A DNA stretch of 64,000 bases from NCBI GenBank assembly GCA_004556965.1, contig SFFE01000002.1:186001-250000 (forward strand). Direction: 5' to 3'. A program made the position numbers and the translations under genes. How positions within the stretch are numbered: the first letter of the stretch is position 1; the number at the start of each line of letters is the position of its first letter. Below are positions 35,441 to 43,680 of the stretch, one piece after another. The notes under the pieces were generated by a model, which ran no database searches, had not been told where the DNA came from, and saw only the letters and a program-made list of their open reading frames with translations. Source of the stretch: Clostridiales bacterium. GTDB lineage: Bacteria > Bacillota > Clostridia > Oscillospirales > Oscillospiraceae.

Positions 35441-35451
35441 AAACTTGTCGA

Positions 35452-35596
35452 AATTGGTCAGGCCAATAGCAGAATACCATACTTATCATAAAAAAGAAAG
35501 CAAAATTCGAAAAGAATCTTGCGTTTTTTTTCAGCGGAAATTTGTCAGACCAATCAATGCGATTTGTCCGACCAATTGTTGTTTTTTTTGTCAGAC
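35452..35596. promoter_or_regulatory. Cluster of four FadR/GntR-type operators
   Basis: Three good copies and one partial copy of TTKGTCnGACCAA: TTGGTCAGGCCAA (from 35454), TTTGTCAGACCAA (from 35541), TTTGTCCGACCAA (from 35563) and the partial TTTGTCAGAC (from 35587). The centre TGGTCnGACCA matches the known FadR-subfamily operator pattern. The first site overlaps the predicted transcription start. The remainder of 35341-35721 is AT-rich and has no gene. Confidence 0.75.
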
Positions 35597-35721
35597 TCCG
35601 TGCGCGGGTCAGGCCGCCGCGCGGGGCGGAGCCTGTGACGGAAGGAGTGTGTGAACGCCAAAAACGGAACAGTCCCGGCAGAGAGAAAGTAACAACTCAA
35701 AAAAAAGAAGGAGAAAAAAGT

Positions 35722-36996
35722 ATGGCAAAGAAAAATGTGAAGCGTTTCCTGCTGCTGTTTGCGCTTGGAATCGCATACGGCTTCATGTACGTCATGCCTT
35801 ACATGAAGTCCAGCTTCTACGATCAGATGATCGCGGCAATGGGCTGCACCAACGAGCAGCTTGGTTCCCTGATGACGTATTACTGCATTGCCTGCACGGT
35901 GTCCTATCTGCCCGGCGGCTGGATCGGCGACAAGTTCAATCCCAAGCCGGTGCTGCTGTTCTCCATTTTCGGTCAGGCACTGCTGAGCTTCCTGTTCATG
36001 TTTACCTACCAGAGCTACACGATGGCGGTCATCATCTGGATTCTGATGGGCTTCACCGGCGGCTTCGCGTTCTGGCCGGCCATCATGAAGGGCATCCGCA
36101 TGACCGGCTCCGACGAAGAACAGGGCCGGCTTTACGGTATTTTCGAAGCGCTCAACGGCGTGGCGTCCCTGCTGCTGAGCTTCATCATGATCGGTGTTAT
36201 GGCCGTTGTCGGCAAGTCGAGCCTGGTTACCGGCTTTAAGAGCGCGCTGGCGTTCATGGGCGGTCTGTCGATCGTTTCCGGCCTGCTGATCCTCCTGCTG
36301 ATGGACAAGGATGCGGCCTATGGCCTGACGGAAGCGGAAAAGAAAAAGAAAATCACGGTTCAGGATTATTTCCATGCCTTTAAGATACCCGGTGTGTGGA
36401 TCATGGCGATCCTTGTCTGGTGCTACGTAACCATCTCTGCTGTGGCCAGCTACCTGACACCGTACAGCACAAACGTGCTCGGCATGTCCGCGACGCTCGC
36501 GGCCAGCATCGGTACGCTGCGCACCTACGGCTGCCGCCTGATCGGCGGACCGCTCGGCGGCGTGCTCGCCGATAAGACCTTCAAGTCCGTCTCCAAGGAG
36601 CAGTTGCTCGGCCAGGCGGCCTGCGTTGTGACGCTAGGTCTGTTCCTGGTGCTGCCCACCGGCACCAGCGGCGCGATCCTCGTCGTTTTGCTGCTGCTCG
36701 TCGGCGTGGCAATGTTCCTGTGCAAGGGCACGTACTTCTCCATCCAGCCGGAGATGGGCATCCCGACGCATGTTTCTGCAACGGCAGTCGCAATCGCGAC
36801 GTTTGTCGGCTATCTGCCGGATATGTTCGTGCACACGATGTTCGGCAAGTGGATCGACGTTTACGGCAATGCGGGCTATGACCGCATCATCATTTACGGC
36901 GTCATCACTGGCGCGCTGGGCGTGGCTGCGGCGATCTGGGCCGTGGTGGAAGCCAAGCGTGTTGTGAAGCGGGCGGCTGTCGCACAAGAGGCGTAA
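35722..36996 (+). CDS. MFS transporter (carboxylate carrier candidate)
   Basis: 424-residue, 12-helix major facilitator. The N-terminus VKRFLLLFALGIAYGFMYVM and the loop motif GGWIGDKFNPKPVL are clear; the second half repeats it with GGPLGGVLADKTFKSVSKEQ. It starts at ATG 35722 with GAAGGAGA upstream. As first gene of the operon and opposite the LarA-like/FadR pair it is a good candidate importer or exchanger for the hydroxy or keto acid. Substrate cannot be read from sequence. Confidence 0.88.
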   Translation: MAKKNVKRFLLLFALGIAYGFMYVMPYMKSSFYDQMIAAMGCTNEQLGSLMTYYCIACTVSYLPGGWIGDKFNPKPVLLFSIFGQALLSFLFMFTYQSYTMAVIIWILMGFTGGFAFWPAIMKGIRMTGSDEEQGRLYGIFEALNGVASLLLSFIMIGVMAVVGKSSLVTGFKSALAFMGGLSIVSGLLILLLMDKDAAYGLTEAEKKKKITVQDYFHAFKIPGVWIMAILVWCYVTISAVASYLTPYSTNVLGMSATLAASIGTLRTYGCRLIGGPLGGVLADKTFKSVSKEQLLGQAACVVTLGLFLVLPTGTSGAILVVLLLLVGVAMFLCKGTYFSIQPEMGIPTHVSATAVAIATFVGYLPDMFVHTMFGKWIDVYGNAGYDRIIIYGVITGALGVAAAIWAVVEAKRVVKRAAVAQEA

Positions 36997-37010
36997 GCAC
37001 CCGCAGAAAC

Positions 37011-37034
37011 GGCGGCAGGGTTCGCCCTGCCGCC
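37011..37034 (+). terminator. Intra-operon hairpin with UUCG loop
   Basis: Perfect 10-bp stem 37011-37020/37025-37034 closed by TTCG. No T-run follows, so it may act as an mRNA-stability element rather than a full terminator. Confidence 0.6.
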
Positions 37035-37052
37035 AAATACAAGGAGGCAACT

Positions 37053-37253
37053 ATGAGCAAAGTCAAACTCAATACAGCCCGCTGCAAGGGCTGCGGCTAC
37101 TGCGTGGAGGACTGCCCCAAAAAGGCGCTTTCCTTCTCCGGCAACATCAACGACAAGGGTTATGATACGGTTCAGGTGGACGATTCGCTGTGCATTGGAT
37201 GCGGCACCTGCTATCGCGTCTGCCCCGACTGTGTATTTGAAATCCTGGAATAA
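37053..37253 (+). CDS. 4Fe-4S ferredoxin subunit of 2-oxoacid oxidoreductase (delta)
   Basis: 66-residue double-cluster ferredoxin, with CKGCGYCVEDCP and CIGCGTCYRVCP, each CxxCxxCxxxCP. It carries electrons from the catalytic subunits encoded next to soluble ferredoxin. AAGGAGGC lies upstream. Same subunit order as in Vor/Kor-type enzymes. Confidence 0.93.
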   Translation: MSKVKLNTARCKGCGYCVEDCPKKALSFSGNINDKGYDTVQVDDSLCIGCGTCYRVCPDCVFEILE

Positions 37254-37264
37254 GAGGTAGAACC

Positions 37265-38317
37265 ATGAGCAAACAATTGATGAAAGGGAATGAAGCCCTT
37301 GCAGAGGCGGCGCTGCGTGCAGGCTGCCGGTTTTACAGCGGTTATCCCATTACGCCGCAGACGGAGATCCTGGAGTATCTGGCCAAGCGCATGGACGAGG
37401 TCGGCGGCACCTTCGTGCAGACCGAGTCCGAGCTGGCGGGCATCAATATGCTGCTTGGCGCAGCGGCTGCCGGCGCACGCGCGCTGACCAGCTCCGCAGG
37501 TCCCGGATTCTCGCTCAAGCAGGAGGGCATCTCTTATCTGGTTGCGGCTGATCTGCCGGCTGTTATCATCGACGTTATGCGCATCGGCACCGGTCTGGGC
37601 GACATTGCTCAGAGCCAGGGCGACTACTGGCAGCTCACCCGCGGCGGCGGCCACGGCGACTATCATACGATCGTCCTCGCGCCCGCGTCCGTGCAGGAAA
37701 ACTGCGATATGATGGAGACAGCGTTCGATCTTGCCGAGAAGTACCGTCATCCGGTGCTGGTCGCTTCCGACGCTGCCATCGGCCAGATGGTCGAGGCAGT
37801 GGAGCTCAAGGAGTTCAAGGAGCACGACATCAACCAGTATGACTGGGCGATCCGCGGCTGCAAGGCTGGTCAGGAACCGCGCAAGATCCAGAATATATAT
37901 TACACCGATCCGGAGTACCCGGAGCACCTGCGTGCAAAGTACGATGCGATCACGGCGACCGAGCAGCGCTGGGAGTCCTACTACGCAGAGGACGCTGACG
38001 TTGTCCTCGTGGCCTACGGCATCAGTTCCCGCATCTCCAAGGAAGCGGTGAACATGGCGCGTGCACAGGGCATCAAGCTCGGCCTGATCCGCCCGATTAC
38101 GCTCTGGCCGTTCCCGGTCAAGGCCTTTGAGACCTGCAAGAACGTCAAGGCGTTCATGACGGTTGAAATCAACATCCTCGGCCAGATGGTGGATGATGTG
38201 AAGCTCGCGGTGGACTGCAAGTACCCGGTCGGCTTCTGCGGCACGTTCTTTGGCCTGCCGGAGCCGGACGTGATCATCGAGCAGGCTCTTGCGATGCTGG
38301 AAAAGGAGGGGAAATAA
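37265..38317 (+). CDS. 2-oxoacid:ferredoxin oxidoreductase alpha subunit (VorB/KorA-like)
   Basis: 350 residues, pyruvate:ferredoxin oxidoreductase domains I and II. Recognisable by MKGNEALAEAALRAGCRF, YPITPQTEILEYLA, ESELAGINMLLGAAAAGAR and LKQEGISYL. The length and start resemble VorB-type proteins, but several positions differ (SAGPGFS for SSSPGIS, IGTGLGDIAQSQGD), so the keto-acid preference may not be branched-chain. Follows the ferredoxin subunit by 11 bases. Confidence 0.9.
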   Translation: MSKQLMKGNEALAEAALRAGCRFYSGYPITPQTEILEYLAKRMDEVGGTFVQTESELAGINMLLGAAAAGARALTSSAGPGFSLKQEGISYLVAADLPAVIIDVMRIGTGLGDIAQSQGDYWQLTRGGGHGDYHTIVLAPASVQENCDMMETAFDLAEKYRHPVLVASDAAIGQMVEAVELKEFKEHDINQYDWAIRGCKAGQEPRKIQNIYYTDPEYPEHLRAKYDAITATEQRWESYYAEDADVVLVAYGISSRISKEAVNMARAQGIKLGLIRPITLWPFPVKAFETCKNVKAFMTVEINILGQMVDDVKLAVDCKYPVGFCGTFFGLPEPDVIIEQALAMLEKEGK

Positions 38318-39049
38318 ATGAAACTCAAAGCTCCCGAAACCGTCTTTTCCACGGCTGGTTTTTGCCCCGGCTGCGGACACGGCCTTGCTTCCCGCCTGAT
38401 CGGCGAGGTCACAGAGGAACTTGGCATTCAGGAAAAAACGCTGGCCGTCGTGGACGTGGCATGCTGCTCGTTTGACATTGACTACTGGCGCTACGATACC
38501 ATTATGTCGGCGCATGGCCGCGACATCCCGACAGCGGTCGGCGTCAAGCACATCCGCCCGGAAAACCCGGTCTTCGCCTATCTGGGCGACGGCGCGGCGT
38601 ACTCCATCGGCATGGCGGAAACCATTCATGCGGCTCTGCGCAACGACAACATCTGTGTGTTCGTCGTTAACAACAGCGTGTTCGGCATGACCGGCGGCCA
38701 GATGGCCCCGACCACGCTGCCGCATCAGAAGACCGCGACCTCGCCGCTCGGCAAGGATCCGGCCCGCTATGGCACGCTCAACGTCGTCGATGTGCTGGGC
38801 AAGATGGACATCGCCTATCTGGCGCGCGGAGAGCTGGTCGGCGCGGCCGGAATGAACAACTGCAAAAAGCTAATCCGCAAAGCGTTTGAAAAGCAGCTTG
38901 CCGGCGAGGGATTCTCCCTTGTTGAGCTGCTGAGTCCCTGCCCGACGAACCTGAACATGCCGCCGGTCAAGGCCAGGGCGCATGTACACAACGAGATGAC
39001 GAAGTTCTTCCCGACGGGAGAATTCATTGATAAGGGGGGTAAAGTCTGA
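38318..39049 (+). CDS. 2-oxoacid:ferredoxin oxidoreductase beta subunit (TPP-binding)
   Basis: 243 residues. Thiamine diphosphate and Mg site: YLGDGAAYSIGMAE through NNSVFGMTGGQMAPTT. N-terminal FCPGCGHGLASRL is typical for the beta subunit. The ATG directly follows the alpha stop codon, and its own stop overlaps the gamma start (TGATG), so stoichiometric translation is expected. Confidence 0.93.
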   Translation: MKLKAPETVFSTAGFCPGCGHGLASRLIGEVTEELGIQEKTLAVVDVACCSFDIDYWRYDTIMSAHGRDIPTAVGVKHIRPENPVFAYLGDGAAYSIGMAETIHAALRNDNICVFVVNNSVFGMTGGQMAPTTLPHQKTATSPLGKDPARYGTLNVVDVLGKMDIAYLARGELVGAAGMNNCKKLIRKAFEKQLAGEGFSLVELLSPCPTNLNMPPVKARAHVHNEMTKFFPTGEFIDKGGKV

Positions 39050-39579
39050 TGGTTGAAATGATTTGCGCCGGTTTCGGCGGTCAGGGCGTTCTGACGACCG
39101 GACTCATTCTGGCAGAAGCCGGCATGAAGCTGGGCATGAACATTCTCTGGTACCCGTCCTATGGCTCCGAGATGCGCGGCGGTACGGCCAACTGCACGAT
39201 CAAGTTCTCCGACACCGAGATTGCGAGCCCCTATGCCAAGCAGATTGATATCCTCATGGCCATGAATGCGCCTGCGATCGACAAATTCGAGCACAGCCTG
39301 CGTCCGGGCGGTCTGCTGCTGGTCAACAGCTCCCTCGTGCACGACGAGCGTACGTTCCGCGACGACATCAAGGTCGTCAAGGTGCCGATGTCGGAAATCG
39401 CGGCGCAGTACGAGAATCCGAAGGGCGCCAACATCGTCATGATGGGCGCGCTCGCGGCCAACTCCGACCTGTTCAAGCCGGACGATCTGGAGCGGCTGAT
39501 TAACGAATACTTCGAAAAGAAAGGAAAAATCAATCCGAAGAACGCGCTGTGCTTCCGCGCGGGTGTGGAAATCCACTGA
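39049..39579 (+). CDS. 2-oxoacid:ferredoxin oxidoreductase gamma subunit
   Basis: 176 residues of the POR gamma domain: ICAGFGGQGVLTTGLILAEA, WYPSYGSEMRGGTANCTI and LLVNSSLV. Completes a delta-alpha-beta-gamma set that oxidises a 2-oxoacid to acyl-CoA, CO2 and reduced ferredoxin. Confidence 0.93.
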   Translation: MVEMICAGFGGQGVLTTGLILAEAGMKLGMNILWYPSYGSEMRGGTANCTIKFSDTEIASPYAKQIDILMAMNAPAIDKFEHSLRPGGLLLVNSSLVHDERTFRDDIKVVKVPMSEIAAQYENPKGANIVMMGALAANSDLFKPDDLERLINEYFEKKGKINPKNALCFRAGVEIH

Positions 39580-39605
39580 GTGTCTGGACGGATTGAAAGG
39601 GAATA

Positions 39606-39629
39606 CCCCGGAGGCTGACGCCTCCGGGG
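39606..39629 (+). terminator. Intra-operon hairpin before symporter
   Basis: Perfect 10-bp stem 39606-39615/39620-39629, loop TGAC. No T-run. Confidence 0.55.
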
Positions 39630-39654
39630 CAGGAATAACAGGAGGAGACTGTGT

Positions 39655-41094
39655 TTGAGTAATCTGGACCTGGGCATTGTTCTGCTCTATCTGGTCGGCA
39701 TGCTGGCCATCGGCATTTATGCCAGCCGCAGGCAAAACAGCATGGAAGACTATTACGTGGCGGGCAGAAAATGCGGACCGATCTCGATCATGTGTTTGTG
39801 GATGTCCGCCTGGATCGGCGGCGCGTCCATCACCGGCACGTCTTCCAAGGCTTATGAGCTGGGGATTACGGCAGTCTGGTATGTGTTCATTATTGTGATC
39901 GGCACTGTGCTGTTCGCCGCCGTGATGACCAAACCGGTCAAGCGGATCGGCGACCGGATGCGCAACCTCACATTCCCCGATTTTATTGAAAGCCGCTACG
40001 ACTCCAAAACGCGCGTTGCCACGACGGTTACGACGATACTGGCCTACGTCGCTTACACGGCGAGCCAGTTTGTTGCCGGAGCCAGCATGCTGAACCTGCT
40101 CACTGGCTGGTCGCTGCCCGCGTGCTTTCTCATCACGACGGTCGTCATCGTCGTCTATACGGCCATCGGCGGCCTGCTCGCCGTCACCTATACCGACATT
40201 GCGCAGATGCTGCTGCTGGTGATCGGCGTGGTGGTGCTGGCCGTGCCCGTGTCCATGAACGTCATGCACACGGAGAATCTGAGCTTTCAGGCGCTGCCGG
40301 AGAGCTATTTTGATATCGGCGCGTGGGGCTGGCCGACCATCTTCGCGCTCGCGCTGTCCACGATCTTTTCCTTTTTTACGTCGATGGACAGCTATACCAA
40401 GGTGTTTTCCGCGCGGGACGACAAGGCCGCATGGCGCGGCACGATGCTTGCGGCGCTGGGCAGTCTGGTCATTGCGGTGTCGGCGACCTATCTGGGACTC
40501 GTCGCGCGCGTTGCCGTGCCCGGACTGGAGTCCGGCTCTGGGTGCCTGACGGCACTGGTGTTGGAAAAATTTCCGGCGGGCGTCAAGGGTCTTGTGATCG
40601 TGGCGATTCTGGCGGCTATTATGTCAACCGGCGACGTGTGCGTGCTGACGGCGTCGTCCAACATCACGCGGGACATTTACCAGCGGTATATCAACCCCAA
40701 GGCCTCCAACAAACGGATGATGGTGATCAGCGTCGTCAGCTCGTTTGTGATTGGCGGCGTCAGTGCGCTCTTTGCGTGGTACAAGCAGGACATCGTCGAT
40801 GTGCTGTTCATTGCCTTCACCATCAATTCTGCCGGCCTGTTCCTGCCAACGGTCTGCGGTCTGTTCTGGAAACGCTCCAATTCCAACGCCGCCTTCGCAT
40901 CCATCCTCACGTCGCTTGCCGTCGTGGTGCTGTGGTATGTGCTCGGCGCGGTCACGGATGTTGCGCTGTTCCGGATCGACTCGCTCTGGCCGGCGTTCTT
41001 CCTCTCCGCCGCGGTCTATCTGATTCTCTGCTTCACGCACAGGCAGACGCCGGAGGAGCAGAGCAGGGCGGAAGCCTTTTACGCGGCGAAGTGA
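39655..41094 (+). CDS. Sodium:solute symporter family protein
   Basis: 479-residue SSS-family (LeuT fold) transporter with about 13 hydrophobic helices. AGRKCGPISIMCLWMSAWIG, YTDIAQMLLLVIGVVVLAV and MSTGDVCVLTASSNITRDIY match the family. Start is TTG 39655, seven bases after GGAGGAG. A second uptake protein in the same operon as the MFS carrier suggests either two substrates or different affinities; a monocarboxylate is a reasonable guess. Confidence 0.9.
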   Translation: MSNLDLGIVLLYLVGMLAIGIYASRRQNSMEDYYVAGRKCGPISIMCLWMSAWIGGASITGTSSKAYELGITAVWYVFIIVIGTVLFAAVMTKPVKRIGDRMRNLTFPDFIESRYDSKTRVATTVTTILAYVAYTASQFVAGASMLNLLTGWSLPACFLITTVVIVVYTAIGGLLAVTYTDIAQMLLLVIGVVVLAVPVSMNVMHTENLSFQALPESYFDIGAWGWPTIFALALSTIFSFFTSMDSYTKVFSARDDKAAWRGTMLAALGSLVIAVSATYLGLVARVAVPGLESGSGCLTALVLEKFPAGVKGLVIVAILAAIMSTGDVCVLTASSNITRDIYQRYINPKASNKRMMVISVVSSFVIGGVSALFAWYKQDIVDVLFIAFTINSAGLFLPTVCGLFWKRSNSNAAFASILTSLAVVVLWYVLGAVTDVALFRIDSLWPAFFLSAAVYLILCFTHRQTPEEQSRAEAFYAAK

Positions 41095-41132
41095 GCGGCT
41101 GAAACACAACAAAGCAACGGAGAAAAGATACT

Positions 41133-42359
41133 ATGGAACGTAACGTAACAATGCCCCTGCAGGGCGTCAAGGTCGTGGAACTGGCGACGGTCGTCGCCGC
41201 GCCGACTACCTCTCGCATGCTTTGCGCCTACGGTGCGGACGTCGTCAAGGTGGAGAGCCTGACGGGCGACGAGATGCGCCGGGCCGGGGAGTGGGAAAAC
41301 GTGGTCTGTGAGGACGACAAAAACCCACTGTTCACCATCCAGAACAGCGGCAAAAAGCTCACGGCCATCAATCTGAAAACCGCGGCGGGCAAGGAAGCGC
41401 TTCTGCGCCTGCTGGAGGACGCGGACGTGTTTTTGACGAATGTCCGCATGCCGTCCCTGAAACGGCTCGGCCTGGATTACGATACGCTGCACAAGCGGTT
41501 TTCGGGCTTGATCTACGCACATTTTTCCGGCTTCGGCGCCAAGGGACCCGACGCGGCGAAGCCCGGCTTTGACAGTACGGCTTTCTGGCTGCGCAACGGG
41601 CCTTTGGCCGACTGGCAGCCGCCCGGAAGCTTTCCGTTCACGCCGACCTACGCCTTTGGCGACATGTCCACAAGCTCGGTGTTTCTGTCCGGCATCCTGA
41701 TGGCGCTGCTGGGCCGCGCGCAGACGGGCAAGGGCACGTTCGTGACCACCTCGCTCATGGCGAGCGGCATCTGGTGCAACGCCATCGGCGTCGTCTCGCA
41801 TCAGGAGCAGTTCGGCGGCGCGCGCCCCATCGACCCGCTGCGCCCGTCGGATCCGTTCAGCCACTTTTACCGCTGCGGCGACGGGAATTACATTGGCGTG
41901 TTTGACAATGAATACGGCCGGGATCTGCCGAAGTTTGCGGCGCTGTTCGACATGCCGGATCTTCTGGAGGATCCGCGCTGTGCGTCGCTCGCATCGCTGG
42001 CCGAGACCGACGCTGTGGCCGAAGTGGTCACGCGGCTCAACGCGCTTTTCCTGACCAAAACGAGCGAAGAATGGGTCGCATATCTGGAGGAGAACAACGT
42101 CTCCTGCGAGCGTATGCGCACGATCCGAGACGTCAGCTCTGACCCGCAGGCGATCGCCAACGGCTATGTCCGGCCGGTCACGTTCCCGGACGACCTGACG
42201 GTGATGATGCCGTGCCCACCGGTGCAGTTTTCCGAGTACGAGATGCGGGACTATACCCCCGCAGGACACATCGGCACGGATACCGAAGCGGTGTTCCGTT
42301 CGCTCGGCTATACCGACGACCAAATTGCTGAAATGCGCGCCGACGGTGCCATTCGCTGA
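41133..42359 (+). CDS. Class III (CaiB/BaiF) CoA-transferase
   Basis: 408 residues. GVKVVELATVVAAPTTSRMLCAYGADVVKVE is the family N-terminus (written here as a motif running from residue 9); AHFSGFGAKGPDAAKPGFD contains the catalytic Asp. Closest known functions by overall look are FldA (phenyllactate CoA-transferase) and HadA (2-hydroxyisocaproate CoA-transferase), which act beside a 2-hydroxyacid dehydrogenase as here. However, no dehydratase genes are present. It may move CoA from the acyl-CoA product to the incoming acid. Confidence 0.88.
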   Translation: MERNVTMPLQGVKVVELATVVAAPTTSRMLCAYGADVVKVESLTGDEMRRAGEWENVVCEDDKNPLFTIQNSGKKLTAINLKTAAGKEALLRLLEDADVFLTNVRMPSLKRLGLDYDTLHKRFSGLIYAHFSGFGAKGPDAAKPGFDSTAFWLRNGPLADWQPPGSFPFTPTYAFGDMSTSSVFLSGILMALLGRAQTGKGTFVTTSLMASGIWCNAIGVVSHQEQFGGARPIDPLRPSDPFSHFYRCGDGNYIGVFDNEYGRDLPKFAALFDMPDLLEDPRCASLASLAETDAVAEVVTRLNALFLTKTSEEWVAYLEENNVSCERMRTIRDVSSDPQAIANGYVRPVTFPDDLTVMMPCPPVQFSEYEMRDYTPAGHIGTDTEAVFRSLGYTDDQIAEMRADGAIR

Positions 42360-42390
42360 AACAACCGAAAGTACAGGGAGGAATTCCGAT

Positions 42391-43380
42391 ATGAAAATCG
42401 TTCTTGCAGAAGTCCCATATACGAAAGACCGGGACATCAGCGTTGAAAAATCCTGCTGCCCGGAGGGCGCGGAGCTGACGATCGCCGTTTACGACGAGCA
42501 CAGCGACAACAACGAGGCGTTTTACAAGGAAATCGAAGACGCGGATATCATCATTAACGGCTATGTCTACTTCGGCAAAAAAGAGATCGACGCCATGAAG
42601 CACTGCAAGGTTATCTCGTTCCAGTCCACGGGCTACAACGAGGCGGACCTGGAGTACGCGGCCTCCAAGGGCATCGCGGTCTGCTCTATCCTTGACTACT
42701 GCACGCAGGAGACGGCGGAAAACGCCATGGCGCTGATGCTCAATCTGCAGCGCGCCATCCGGCAGTATGACCGCAGCGTCCAGCAGGACAAGGTCTGGGA
42801 CTACAGTGTGGTGCAGCATCTGCGTCGCATCGAAGGTCAGGTCATGGGCATTGCTGGCCTCGGCCGCATTGGCCAGTCTGTTGCGAAAAAGGCGAAGGGC
42901 TTTGACATGGAGGTCATTGCCTACGACCCGTATCTGCCGCCGGAGATCGCCGAGAAGCTCGGCGTTAAGCTCGTCGATTTTGACACGCTGCTGGCGGAGG
43001 CCGACGTCATCTCCATTCACATGAACCTGACGGAAGAAAACTACCACATGTTCAACAAGGAGACGTTCCGGAAGTGCAAGAAGCAGCCCATCATCGTCAA
43101 TGAGGGCCGCGGCGCACTCATCAGCGACGACGATCTGCTTTGGGCGCTGGAAGAGGGCTACGTGCGCGGCGCTGCGCTGGACATGCTGGAATCCGAGAAC
43201 CCGGATCTCAACAACTGCAAGCTGCTCGGCCGCGACGACGTGCTGCTCACGCCGCACTCCGGCTACTTCTCCGACACCTCCAACTATCTGGTGGCCAAGC
43301 TCTCCATGGACAACGCCCTGTATTATTACAACGGCGAATATGACAAAGTCAAAGTGATCCGCAATGGCGTAAACGCCTGA
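42391..43380 (+). CDS. D-2-hydroxyacid dehydrogenase (NAD-dependent)
   Basis: 329 residues with the D-isomer 2-hydroxyacid dehydrogenase fold. The NAD loop is MGIAGLGRIGQSVAKKA, YDPYLPPEI follows, and catalytic residues are Arg/Glu in NEGRGALISDDDLLWAL and His in TPHSGYFSD. Start ATG 42391 follows GGGAGGAA. Usually the motif before the catalytic Arg reads VNxxRG; here VNEGRG. It would oxidise the hydroxy acid to the 2-oxoacid consumed by the oxidoreductase. Confidence 0.9.
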   Translation: MKIVLAEVPYTKDRDISVEKSCCPEGAELTIAVYDEHSDNNEAFYKEIEDADIIINGYVYFGKKEIDAMKHCKVISFQSTGYNEADLEYAASKGIAVCSILDYCTQETAENAMALMLNLQRAIRQYDRSVQQDKVWDYSVVQHLRRIEGQVMGIAGLGRIGQSVAKKAKGFDMEVIAYDPYLPPEIAEKLGVKLVDFDTLLAEADVISIHMNLTEENYHMFNKETFRKCKKQPIIVNEGRGALISDDDLLWALEEGYVRGAALDMLESENPDLNNCKLLGRDDVLLTPHSGYFSDTSNYLVAKLSMDNALYYYNGEYDKVKVIRNGVNA

Positions 43381-43481
43381 TTGAACCAAGCTGTTTTTCT
43401 CATCCTCTTTTCTGTTTCTCTCTTTTTTCGCGTATCATTTTCCATCTCGGCCGGAAACGTTCCGGCCAACACACTCCCGTT

Positions 43482-43518
43482 TCCGGCCGGACTTCTCGAA
43501 GTCCGGCCGGATTTTTTT
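43482..43518 (+). terminator. Strong terminator at end of 2-hydroxyacid operon
   Basis: 13-bp stem 43482-43494/43499-43511 plus seven T. A related upstream inverted repeat (43449-43456/43460-43467) shares the GGCCGGAA arm. The rest of 43381-43680 holds the next promoter and a small leader hairpin (about 43608-43628). Confidence 0.9.
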
Positions 43519-43564
43519 ATGCGCAGGCTGCTCAGATATCACATAAAAAGGAAGACTTCAACGC

Positions 43565-43593
43565 TTGCAAACGCGCTCGAATTGTGCTATATT
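43565..43593 (+). promoter_or_regulatory. Promoter of LtaS-like gene
   Basis: TTGCAA (43565-43570), 17 bases, TATATT (43588-43593). ATTGTGC is directly repeated around the -10. Confidence 0.7.
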
Positions 43594-43680
43594 GTGCAAA
43601 AATAAAAATCTTAATTTTTTGTTAAGATATTGGTTGGGGCGGAACAGGCAGCCCTGCTTTCCAATTTAAGGGGTGTTTGA

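Noticed and set aside
33334..43380. FldABC/HadABC-type reductive Stickland cluster
   Set aside because: The CoA-transferase and dehydrogenase fit, but both dehydratase subunits and the activator are missing, while a decarboxylating oxidoreductase is present.
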